Source: Edaphobacter aggregans DSM 19364 (lineage in GTDB: Bacteria; Acidobacteriota; Terriglobia; Terriglobales; Acidobacteriaceae). Taken from it: a stretch of DNA of 64,000 nt. The stretch lies in contig NZ_JQKI01000015.1 in the NCBI RefSeq assembly GCF_000745965.1, forward strand, positions 62,001 to 126,000. The letters run 5' to 3'. A model generated the notes under the pieces. It was given only the letters and a program-made list of their open reading frames with translations. It made no database searches and had not been told where the DNA came from. The position numbers and the translations under genes were made by a program. Shown here one piece after another: positions 27,603-35,202 of this stretch (the stretch's first letter is position 1; each line of letters starts with the position of its first letter).

Positions 27603-28598
27603 TTAGCTTGGCGTTACGGCAGGATATGGGGTCTTGATGCGCCGCGAGTGGGCGAGCGCGAGCGATGGCTTTTCAACGAAGAACCAGGAGAGGGCGGCGC
27701 CGATGGCGATGGCTGCGAGCGTGAGTGCGAGAGCGAGCCAGGGATGCGCGCGGTAGAGCCCTGCGGCGACGACGAGCTGAATGATGGGCCAGTGCAGGAC
27801 GTAGGTTCCGTAGGAGAAGTCTCCCCAGCGCGTGGGGCCTTTGACCGTGGGCAGCAGAAGGCAGGCGCTGAGGGTGAGGGTGGCGACTCCTGCTGGGCGG
27901 AAGACGAACCAGCCGGTGGCGACGTGCGCGATGTAGAGCAGCGCGGCGACGGCGCTGATCCACTTGCCGTTGGCCTCGAACCAGCGGAGGTGGTAATGGA
28001 TGAGCGCGCCAATCATGAAGAACGAAAGCTGGCCGGGGAGTTGGAGGGCGAGTGAGTTGTGGTCGGCCATGAGGACGCGGTAGACGATGGAGAGCACGAA
28101 AAGGGTCCAGAGGACGGCGTCGCGATGGAGGCGGCGGCAGAGCCAGACGATGATGGGGACGGCGATGTAGAACATCACCTCGATCTTGATGGTCCAGAGG
28201 GCGCCGTTTATTCCGTGCTCGGGGTTATTGGCGAAGACGCCGGGGATGGAGCCGCCGAGGAAGTTGAGGAAGGTGAGGTTGGCGAAGAGGAAGCGGCCGA
28301 CGTGGAAGCTGCCGCTGAAGAAGGCGATGGCGAGGCAGAAGGCGGTGGCGAGCCAGTAGCCGGGAAGGATGCGAGCGGCGCGCTTGATCCAGTAGTCGCG
28401 CAGGGAGGAGGAGCGCTCCCAGCTGGCGAAGATGAGGAAGCCGGAGATGGCGAAGAAGCCTTCGACGGCGAGATGGCCGCTGAAGTAGCGGGGGAGCGGC
28501 GCGAAGATGGGGGCGCCGCTGATGTAGCCGACGTGGAAGAAGATGACCACGGCGGCGAGCAGCAGACGCATGATGTCGAAGTTGTTCTCTCGCTTCAT
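27603..28598 (-). CDS. Membrane acyltransferase (acyltransferase 3 family)
   Basis: 331 residues, about ten membrane segments. The family pattern is clear: NNFDIMRLLLAAVVIFFHVGY with the conserved His, GHLAVEGFFAISGFLIFASW, the RAARILPGYW motif, and ALWTIKIEVMFY. Members transfer acyl groups to surface sugars or lipids (OafA/NodX-like). It lies within the sdh operon, 10 bases before sdhB, which is an unusual place; a role in respiration is not implied. ATG 28598 (MKREN) was preferred to an ATG three codons earlier. Confidence 0.87.
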   Translation of the reverse strand: MKRENNFDIMRLLLAAVVIFFHVGYISGAPIFAPLPRYFSGHLAVEGFFAISGFLIFASWERSSSLRDYWIKRAARILPGYWLATAFCLAIAFFSGSFHVGRFLFANLTFLNFLGGSIPGVFANNPEHGINGALWTIKIEVMFYIAVPIIVWLCRRLHRDAVLWTLFVLSIVYRVLMADHNSLALQLPGQLSFFMIGALIHYHLRWFEANGKWISAVAALLYIAHVATGWFVFRPAGVATLTLSACLLLPTVKGPTRWGDFSYGTYVLHWPIIQLVVAAGLYRAHPWLALALTLAAIAIGAALSWFFVEKPSLALAHSRRIKTPYPAVTPS

Positions 28599-28683
28599 GA
28601 GGAACACGTCCGCTGGAAGAGCGGGTTTTGAAGATGTGCAGGCGTCCCCCGCGTCGCCGTGGAGGTGACGGGTTGGGCGCGTG

Positions 28684-28884
28684 CTACCGAGCGGCCTTCC
28701 GGGGCCGGTCTTGCATGGCAGCGGCGATACCGGCTTCCATGCTCTCGAGGTGACCGCTGGGACCCTCGATCTTCTTCATTCTGGCTTTGATCCGTCGGTT
28801 GTGGATCAAGACGAAGCTCCAGATGGCAATGAAGATCAGGGGCAGCACGCCGAAGACGAAGATAGTCGACTGCAGCTCTGTCAT
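28684..28884 (-). CDS. Small single-pass membrane protein in the sdh operon (66 aa)
   Basis: 66 residues: a hydrophobic helix (IFVFGVLPLIFIAIWSFVLI, about 8-27), then a basic stretch (HNRRIKARMKKIEG) and a polar tail ending RPRKAAR. This gives an N-out/C-in topology by the positive-inside rule. It lies 106 bases after sdhA and 86 before the acyltransferase. No family recognised. It may assist the succinate dehydrogenase complex or be unrelated. Confidence 0.65.
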   Translation of the reverse strand: MTELQSTIFVFGVLPLIFIAIWSFVLIHNRRIKARMKKIEGPSGHLESMEAGIAAAMQDRPRKAAR

Positions 28885-28990
28885 GGCTGGTTAGATGGCA
28901 AAAGCGAGTTGTGGGAGTATTTCGCTGCATCGGATTTTTTGGTGTTTCGCGAGCTTGACAGAGATACAGGGACGTCTACCTTCGCCTGGG

Positions 28991-30763
28991 TTATGCGGTT
29001 GCGTCGTAACGGCGCGGCCGCGGCTTGATGTACTGGATGTCGACCTCTTCGAACTCGAAGTGCGGCGCGTCGTTGCAGAAGCTGGCCTTCGTGGTCTTGA
29101 GGAACTTCTCGTCGTTGCGGTCGGGGAAGTCGGGCTTGTAGTGGGCTCCGCGAGATTCGTCGCGGAGGTGCGCACCCTGGACGATGACGCGGGCTAGCTC
29201 AAGCATGTTGTAGAGCTGGCGGGCGAAGGCGAAGCTGGTGTTGGCCCACTGGCTCTTGTCGGAGAGGTTGATGTTGCGGTAGCGGTGCTGCAGCTCGACG
29301 ATCTTGGCGTCGGCCTCTTCGAGACCTTTGTTGTAGCGGATGATGGTGGCGTGCTTGGTCATGGTGTCGCCGAGCTCGCGCCAGAGCTTGAAGGGGTTTT
29401 CGGTGCCGGGGTTGTTGAGGAGGATGTTGTTGGACTCCTTCTGACGCTGGAGTTCGGCTGCGTGGCCGCCGTCGCCAGCCTGCTCGGGTAGGGACTTGGC
29501 GTACTGGATGGCCTGCGGGCCGGCGACGAAGCCGCCGTAGATGCAGGAGAGCAGCGAGTTGGCTCCGAGGCGGTTGGCGCCGTGGATAGAGTAGTCGGCC
29601 TCGCCGGCGGCGAAGACGCCGGGGATGTTGGTCTGCTGATTGAAGTCGACCCAGAGGCCGCCCATGGTGTAGTGCATGCCGGGGAAGATCTTCATGGGGA
29701 CTTTGCGGGGGTCGTCTCCGACGAACTTCTCGTAGATCTCGAGGATGCCCTCGAGCTTATGCAGGCGCTCGGGCGGGAGATGCGAGACGTCGAGGTAGAC
29801 CTGCGGCTGGCCGTCGATGCCCATGTTGTGCTCGTAGACGACCTTGAAGATGGCGCGGGTGGCGACGTCGCGGGGGACGAGGTTGCCGTACTTGGGGTAC
29901 CACTCCTCGAGGAAGTACCAGCGGTCGCCTTCAGGAATGGACTCAGAGGCGCGCTTGTCGTTCTTGTCCTTGGGGACCCAGACGCGGCCGCCTTCGCCGC
30001 GGGCTGACTCGGACATGAGGCGGAGCTTGTCTTCGCCGGGGATGGCGGTGGGGTGGACCTGGATGAACTCGCCGTTGGCGTAGTAGGCGCCCTGCTGGTA
30101 GAGGGCGGATTGGGCGGAGCCGGTGCAGACGACGGAGTTGGTGGATTTGCCGAAGATGGCTCCGTTGCCGCCGGTGCAGATGATGATGGCGTCGGCGGGG
30201 AAGGTGCGGAGCTCCATGGTGCGGAGGTCCATGGCGCAGATGCCGCGGCAGACACCGTTTGCGTCGAGCACGGCGGAGAGGAACTCCCAGCCCTCGTACT
30301 TGGTGACCTTGCCCTCGGACTCGTAGCGGCGGACCTGCTCGTCGAGCGCGTAGAGGAGCTGCTGGCCGGTGGTGGCTCCGGCGAAGGCAGTGCGGTGGTA
30401 GAGCGTGCCTCCGAAACGGCGGAAGTCGAGCAGGCCCTCGGGGGTGCGGTTGAAGGGCACGCCCATGCGGTCGAGCAGGTCGATGATGGCGGGGCCCTGC
30501 GCGGTCATCTGCTTGACGGGCGTTTGGTTGGCGAGGAAATCGCCACCGTAGATGGTGTCGTCGAAGTGCTTGAAGACGTCGTCGCCCTCGCCCTTGAGGT
30601 TCTTGGCGGCGTTGATGCCTCCCTGGGCGCAGACGGAGTGCGAGCGCTTGACGGGGACGATGGAGAAGAGGTCAACCTTGCCGCCAGCCTCGGCGATCTT
30701 GATGACGGCGGCCAGGCCTGCGAGGCCTCCGCCTACGACTATGATTCTGGGTGTTGCTGCCAT
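28991..30763 (-). CDS. sdhA: Succinate dehydrogenase flavoprotein subunit
   Basis: 590 residues. Oxidises succinate to fumarate. FAD site VGGGLAGLAAVIKIAEAGG at the N-terminus, the covalent-FAD His42 in RSHSVCAQGGIN, the catalytic region HPTAIPGEDKLRLMSESARGEGG, and HYTMGGLWVDFN. The absence of a long C-terminal extension and the pairing with a single cytochrome b subunit point to a B-type (Bacillus/epsilonproteobacterial-like) menaquinone-linked enzyme. Two tiny membrane ORFs lie between it and sdhC. Confidence 0.96.
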   Translation of the reverse strand: MAATPRIIVVGGGLAGLAAVIKIAEAGGKVDLFSIVPVKRSHSVCAQGGINAAKNLKGEGDDVFKHFDDTIYGGDFLANQTPVKQMTAQGPAIIDLLDRMGVPFNRTPEGLLDFRRFGGTLYHRTAFAGATTGQQLLYALDEQVRRYESEGKVTKYEGWEFLSAVLDANGVCRGICAMDLRTMELRTFPADAIIICTGGNGAIFGKSTNSVVCTGSAQSALYQQGAYYANGEFIQVHPTAIPGEDKLRLMSESARGEGGRVWVPKDKNDKRASESIPEGDRWYFLEEWYPKYGNLVPRDVATRAIFKVVYEHNMGIDGQPQVYLDVSHLPPERLHKLEGILEIYEKFVGDDPRKVPMKIFPGMHYTMGGLWVDFNQQTNIPGVFAAGEADYSIHGANRLGANSLLSCIYGGFVAGPQAIQYAKSLPEQAGDGGHAAELQRQKESNNILLNNPGTENPFKLWRELGDTMTKHATIIRYNKGLEEADAKIVELQHRYRNINLSDKSQWANTSFAFARQLYNMLELARVIVQGAHLRDESRGAHYKPDFPDRNDEKFLKTTKASFCNDAPHFEFEEVDIQYIKPRPRRYDATA

Positions 30764-30790
30764 TTAGTTCTTCCTCTTAATCTTGTCGGC

Positions 30791-30913
30791 CTAGATTGGG
30801 GCGTGAGATGCAAAAATCACCGCGAGAAGCAACACGACTATCCCGCCTGCCATACACGAGATATAAGCAACGTTTAAGCGACCTTGAGGCAATACCGAGT
30901 GATAAGTCTTCAT
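30791..30913 (-). CDS. Candidate 40-aa membrane protein between sdhC and sdhA
   Basis: ATG at 30913 to TAG at 30791-30793. The product starts MKTYHSVLPQGRLNVAY and has one strongly hydrophobic helix (GGIVVLLLAVIFA, around 23-36), ending SHAPI. An AAGGA lies 10 bases upstream, a weak ribosome site. It is 24 bases after the preceding 44-aa ORF and 27 before sdhA, filling the gap like a real operon member. Not recognised. Confidence 0.55.
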   Translation of the reverse strand: MKTYHSVLPQGRLNVAYISCMAGGIVVLLLAVIFASHAPI

Positions 30914-30937
30914 TACTTGCCGGTCCTTATAATTCGG

Positions 30938-31072
30938 CTACCACGCCAACGAGATCCATTCCCGAGGCTCTCGTCTGCGATTGATCTCCTGAGCCATCCT
31001 GACGACCGATAACTTCGCGACCACCAGCATCGCCAGCCCAGTGGTCAAGGTGATCCAAGTAACGGCGCTCAT
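30938..31072 (-). CDS. 44-aa membrane protein coupled to sdhC
   Basis: ATG at 31072 overlaps the sdhC stop as ATGA, with GGGAG seven bases upstream. The product begins MSAVTWITLTTGLAMLVV (one membrane helix, about 5-20) and continues with a basic, soluble tail (RMAQEINRRREPREW), ending SLAW. The overlap, ribosome site and operon position argue for a real gene. It may be an accessory subunit or assembly peptide of succinate dehydrogenase; no homologue is known to me. Confidence 0.7.
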   Translation of the reverse strand: MSAVTWITLTTGLAMLVVAKLSVVRMAQEINRRREPREWISLAW

Positions 31073-31869
31073 CGCAGCTCTCCCGGCTGGGATGGATTTG
31101 TTGAATTCGGCGGCGGCACGGTGGGTGCTGGTAGGGTCACTCCCGCAGGCTGCTCGGGCATGACGTCTTCGGGGGCGGGTGGTGCGCTGACGACAGCCCA
31201 GATGCTGATGAGGCCCATGAGGCAGAGCGCAGCGCCGCCGAGGCCGCAGATGTAGCCGAAGTTCTTGCGGGCCTTGTCGCCAGGGGTGATGCCCCACTTG
31301 GCGGCGAAGAGCCAGATGCCGTAGGCGAAGTGCCAGGTGGTGGCGATCATGGCGATGACGTATGCCGCGAGGATCCACGGGTTGGCGAGTTCGACCTGAA
31401 CCTTGTGGAAGGCTGCTCCGGGGTGTTCGGGCAGCGAGATGCCGTGGAAGCGCTGGCTCCAGACGTGGTAGCCGATGTAGAGGAGCGCGATGATGCCGGT
31501 GATGCGCTGGGAGAGGTACATCCAGTTGCCGGCCCATGGGTAGACGTTGACGTTCGAGCGTCCGCGGACGGCGATGAAGACGCCGTAGAAGGCGTGGTAG
31601 GCGAGCGGGATGAAGATCAGTCCCCACTCGAGGACGCGAACGAGGGGAAGGGCGTTGAGGAACTTGACCTGCTGGGCGTAGGCGAGGGGGCCGTTGACGG
31701 TCTCGTAGTTGGAGACGATGTGCTCGATGAGGAAGGCGCCGATGGGGACGATGCCGGTGAGCGAGTGCAGCTTGCGCCAGAAGAAGGAGTGTCCCTCGCC
31801 GGCGCGAAGCGGTTGCACTCCACGCAGAGGCGGAGTTGCGGGTGGGGCGGGCGGGGCGGCGGCGGCCAT
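31069..31869 (-). CDS. sdhC: Succinate dehydrogenase cytochrome b subunit
   Basis: 266 residues, about five membrane helices, as in the B-type single-anchor di-haem cytochrome b558. Candidate haem histidines are in FFWRKLHSLTGIVP, FLIEHIVSNYE, LAYHAFYGVF, YIGYHVWSQRFHG and TTWHFAYG. N- and C-terminal tails are Pro/Ala-rich. ATG 31869 follows AAAGGAG with a 5-base spacer, so the longer in-frame extension is rejected. First gene of the operon sdhC-44aa-40aa-sdhA-66aa-acyltransferase-sdhB. Confidence 0.93.
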   Translation of the reverse strand: MAAAAPPAPPATPPLRGVQPLRAGEGHSFFWRKLHSLTGIVPIGAFLIEHIVSNYETVNGPLAYAQQVKFLNALPLVRVLEWGLIFIPLAYHAFYGVFIAVRGRSNVNVYPWAGNWMYLSQRITGIIALLYIGYHVWSQRFHGISLPEHPGAAFHKVQVELANPWILAAYVIAMIATTWHFAYGIWLFAAKWGITPGDKARKNFGYICGLGGAALCLMGLISIWAVVSAPPAPEDVMPEQPAGVTLPAPTVPPPNSTNPSQPGELR

Positions 31870-32030
31870 GAAAACTCCTTTGAGGTCGTTGGGAGTGCTG
31901 CCTGTTTTCTGCAGCAGCCTGATTATTCCGCCTGCCAATGGCAACGTCAAGAAAATCAGGCATGGTCTGTGCGGTTACCGATACGCTTGTGCGATTATTT
32001 GGACGCCGGCCCTTTCCGATGGTTTGAGAG

Positions 32031-32654
32031 TCAGCCCAGCGCTTTGATCAGGGCTCGGAAGGCGCGGCCGCGATGGCTGAGGGTGAGCTTGGTCTCGAGG
32101 TCGAGTTCAGCCATGGTTTGGCCAAATTCGGGAAGGTAGAAGAGCGGATCGTACCCGAAGCCTCCGGTTCCTTGAGGCTTGTGGAGGATCGTTCCTTCGA
32201 CGGTTCCGTCTCCTGTCGCGACGACGACACCGTCGCGGGCGGTGGCGAGGACGCAGTGATAGCGCGCCTGCCGCCCGGCGTCGGGAGACGTTTTGGGAAT
32301 GGCTTCGAGGGCGGCGAGGAGGCAGAGATTGTTTTTCTCGTCGACGGGAAGATCGGTGTCGGTCGCAAAGCCAGAGTCGTCGGCGTAGCGTGCGGAGCGG
32401 ACGCCCGGCGCGCCCGAGAGTGCATCGACCTCGAGACCGGAGTCGTCGGCGACGACGAGGAGTCCGGGTGCGAGGCGAGAGTAGGCGAGGGCCTTGAGGC
32501 GGGCGTTGCTGGCGAAGGTCGGCTCGTCCTCGGCGGGCGCGGGCATGGCGGCGAGGCCGGGGAGGGGTTCGATGGTGATGCCGGAGTTCGCGCCGGCGGC
32601 AGCGGCGAAGTCGCGCAGCTTGCCCTGGTTGGTGGTGGCGACGTAGAGGTTCAT
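32031..32654 (-). CDS. rdgB: RdgB/HAM1 non-canonical purine NTP pyrophosphatase
   Basis: 207 residues from ATG 32654. It removes dITP/XTP from the nucleotide pool. Family motifs: NLYVATTNQGKLRDF at the start, EDEPTFASNARLKALAYS, VADDSGLEVDALSGAPGVRSARYA, GFGYDPLF and TKLTLSHRGRAFRAL. The frame is open 51 codons further upstream, but that part covers a REP-like palindrome and is not coding. Confidence 0.94.
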   Translation of the reverse strand: MNLYVATTNQGKLRDFAAAAGANSGITIEPLPGLAAMPAPAEDEPTFASNARLKALAYSRLAPGLLVVADDSGLEVDALSGAPGVRSARYADDSGFATDTDLPVDEKNNLCLLAALEAIPKTSPDAGRQARYHCVLATARDGVVVATGDGTVEGTILHKPQGTGGFGYDPLFYLPEFGQTMAELDLETKLTLSHRGRAFRALIKALG

Positions 32655-32709
32655 GGGAAGTTCATTGTGGCATGGAAGAGATTCGTAACGGCTGACGGTG
32701 AAGGGCAAC

Positions 32710-32769
32710 CGCAGGTCCTTCGACTGCGCCTCTCGCGATAAGGCTGCGAGATTCCGCCCAGGATGACAC
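32710..32769. repeat. REP-like unit upstream of rdgB
   Basis: GCAGGTCCTTCGAC...CCAGGATGACAC with an inner palindrome around CTCTCGCGATAAGGCTGCGAG; the longest form of this repeat family seen here. Confidence 0.55.
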
Positions 32770-32803
32770 TCTTTTGTCGGAAGGGAGTTACCTTGTGCTG
32801 TTC

Positions 32804-34186
32804 TCATGGTGCGATGCGTAGGCGGACGAAGGCGGCAACTCCCCAGGGGTGATGGCCGTAGATGGTGTGCAGAGCGTCGGGGGTGGTGTAGGTGGTGAAC
32901 TGCGCGCCGGGGGCGACGGTGAGGTGAGCTGCGAGGCGGAGGTCACGGTCGTAGCCGAAGGTGTAGGCCTGCACGTGGCCGATGGGAGACTCCTCGAAGT
33001 TCGGCGGCAGAGCGGTTCCGGGGGTGAGGAGAAGCTCGCTGGAGCGCGCTGCGTTCTCGATGCGCGTCCAGAGGTAGTTCTTGCGGCCGAACTTGACGAG
33101 CGACTCGGCGAGGTAGCTGTTCATGGTGTGGTTGTCGGCGAGGGAGCGGGTGCGGCCCCAGATGAGTGTGCTCGACCAGTTTCCGGTGGTGAGGCCGTTG
33201 GCGTCGCGAGGGCCGAAGGGCCGGTTGTACATCACCGAGGCAGTCTGGCGATACTGGTCTTCATGCGGGTAGAGCGCCTCGGGGCTGGTGATGTGCGCGA
33301 TGGAGTACTGGCCGCTCCAGTTGGCCGTGGGCGAGACGGTGATGCGCGTGGAGTAGCTGTCGATGGCGAGGCCGTTGGTGGAGGGTTGAAAGTGCCAGCG
33401 GTCTTCGGCGGGCTCGCCGCCGTGGAAGCCGGAGCCTTCGACGCGAAGCCAATGCCAGGTGAGGCCGGCGGTGAGGACGTTGAAGGCGATGTGGGTGGAG
33501 TCCTGCTGGTGGTGGCCGAGGGCGGCGACGGGGTTCTCGGAGGCCGACATGCGATGCGGGTACGCGGTGGGGCCGATGGCGGGGTCGCCGATGGGCGCGG
33601 CGTAGAAGCTGAGCAGCGTGCGCTCGCTGAGGCGGATGTCGTAGAGCGCGGCGACCTCCATGAAGAAGTCGTGCGGATGCTGGCCATCGACGATGGGCTT
33701 GCCGAAGGCGGTCTCGCCCTGCTGGAAGAGCAGAGGGTATTGACGGCTGGTGATGGTCGCGGGCTCGAGGGAGAACATGGCGCGTAGAGTGAGCTGGCCG
33801 GGGCCGATGCGCCGCATCGCCATGGGCATGATCCAGTTGGCGGAGAAGAGCTTGTCGCCGCCGCGGCGGCCGTCTGGTGTTTGTGCGGCGTGCTGCTGGA
33901 TGTCGGTGACGAAGGCCTCGCCGTGCAGCATCCACATCCATGAGTTGTGGTGCCCCATGATCATGTACATCGGCGTAGAGGCGGGTTCGGCGCTGGTGCC
34001 GGAGGAGAGGTGGTTGAGTTGCGCCTGGATGAGGTTGGTGGGCTGCATGATCATTCCGGGCATCTGGGGCATGTTCCTTGAGCTGGTGTCTTGCTCCATC
34101 TGCGCGTGGCTGCGGTTTACGGATATGGCAAGACCGCAGAGCAGAATGACGCGGCCGAGCAGACGTTGGCGAGAGGGTGATGTCAC
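32804..34186 (-). CDS. Probable outer-membrane protein, Met/His-rich
   Basis: 460 residues with a signal peptide (GRVILLCGLAISVNRSHAQ). The mature N-terminus is rich in Met (NMPQMPGMIMQP, TPMYMIMGHHNSWMWMLHGE) and His pairs. The rest alternates aromatic and polar residues (e.g. LYDIRLSERTLLSFYAAPIG, YLWTRIENAARSSELLL), ending VAAFVRLRIAP, as expected of a beta-barrel. I do not know a named family. Met/His richness suggests copper or other soft-metal exposure. A Cys/His-rich secreted peptide gene lies 94 bases upstream on the same strand. Confidence 0.7.
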   Translation of the reverse strand: MTSPSRQRLLGRVILLCGLAISVNRSHAQMEQDTSSRNMPQMPGMIMQPTNLIQAQLNHLSSGTSAEPASTPMYMIMGHHNSWMWMLHGEAFVTDIQQHAAQTPDGRRGGDKLFSANWIMPMAMRRIGPGQLTLRAMFSLEPATITSRQYPLLFQQGETAFGKPIVDGQHPHDFFMEVAALYDIRLSERTLLSFYAAPIGDPAIGPTAYPHRMSASENPVAALGHHQQDSTHIAFNVLTAGLTWHWLRVEGSGFHGGEPAEDRWHFQPSTNGLAIDSYSTRITVSPTANWSGQYSIAHITSPEALYPHEDQYRQTASVMYNRPFGPRDANGLTTGNWSSTLIWGRTRSLADNHTMNSYLAESLVKFGRKNYLWTRIENAARSSELLLTPGTALPPNFEESPIGHVQAYTFGYDRDLRLAAHLTVAPGAQFTTYTTPDALHTIYGHHPWGVAAFVRLRIAP

Positions 34187-34280
34187 GGAAGTTCTTCTCC
34201 TGAGGGTGCAGTCAGGGGCATGCCAGCGGCGAGCGCGGGTGCGCTCAGGCGAACAGGCAGGGGTCAGGGAAGAGTTGTGA

Positions 34281-34649
34281 TCAGATGCGCAGGGCGATCA
34301 GCGGAGGGGGTTGGGTCGCGGCGATCTTTGCGGGTGCGGTGGGATTGATGGCTGTAGGGATCTGAATGGAGATGAGTAGCGTCGTGGGAGAGATGATGGC
34401 GGGTTGCTCTAACTCCACGGCGGAAGCTGAGGATACTGGTTGGTGGTGAATGGTGCAGCAGGTCGTGGTGGTATGTTCGCCAGCGGGGCTGCGCTGAGGG
34501 CAGCAGGAGTGTTCGGCGGCGCTCAACGTGTGCGGATGGCGTGAGGCGGTGGCAGGCGGGTCCTGGGGCAAAGCGAGGCATGCTGCGGAGCTAACGAAGA
34601 GCGTCAGCAGGCAGAGTGTCGCGACGAAGCTGGAGATCGTGCGCCTCAT
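34281..34649 (-). CDS. Small secreted Cys/His-rich protein
   Basis: 122 residues from ATG 34649 (a start at 34688 is possible). A signal peptide (SSFVATLCLLTLFVSSAACLALP) is followed by a region with paired cysteines and histidines (AEHSCCPQRSP, EHTTTTCCTIHHQPV), then a Pro/Ile/Thr-rich tail ending IALRI. The CC...CC/HH set could bind a soft metal. Upstream partner of the Met/His-rich outer-membrane protein gene, so a metal-handling pair is inferred. Confidence 0.62.
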   Translation of the reverse strand: MRRTISSFVATLCLLTLFVSSAACLALPQDPPATASRHPHTLSAAEHSCCPQRSPAGEHTTTTCCTIHHQPVSSASAVELEQPAIISPTTLLISIQIPTAINPTAPAKIAATQPPPLIALRI

Positions 34650-34723
34650 GGCGTTTCTATTGGACGACGCCGAAAGGTGAAGCATCATCCAACCCTAGTG
34701 TAACGCGGTCGCTGCGTTGTCGG

Positions 34724-35199
34724 CTATGCGGACCAACGCGATGCCGTGGGGGTCTCGCTGTTCGCGGCGGGGGCGGGAGTGACGAAGCGCTCCTCGCGGG
34801 TGCGCAGCTCACGCGGCAGAACTTTGCCGGCTTCGGGATCGCGAGCTGCGATCACCCACGCGTCGCGGACGTTGCGGATGCAGGCGATGACCTCGTGGAA
34901 CTGTTCGACGGACTCGTGGTGCGAGGCTTCGAGCGCCATGGTGAACATGGTGGCGTAGAAGTCGGAGAGAGACTGCGCGGTGCTGCCGCCGAGGTCGGGA
35001 CGCAGGCGTGCCTGAAGATACATCAGCACATCGAGCGCGCGATGCACGGCGATGCGGCGCCCGCGCACGTCGCCTTCTTCGACGCACTGCGCTGCGCGGT
35101 ACAGGAAGCGGATTGCGCCGTCGTAGAGGGCGACGATGAGTTCCATGCCAGTCGCACCGACCAGCGCCTGCTGCTGATAGCTCGTTTCCGTCGTGGCCT
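34724..35199 (-). pseudogene. fliS: fliS, flagellin chaperone, start codon apparently lost
   Basis: The FliS fold is recognisable: MELIVALYDGAIRFLYRAAQCVEEGD, a long helical middle and a variable tail. In-frame codons upstream of the first ATG (35146) read like a FliS N-terminus (TETSYQQQALVGATG), but no start codon occurs before the fliD stop. Adding one A after + strand position 35198 would restore ATG GCC ACG ACG, i.e. MATTETSYQQQ. So one base seems to be missing at the start. A shortened 140-residue protein from 35146 would lack the first helix. Confidence 0.75.
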
Positions 35200-35202
35200 C
35201 GT

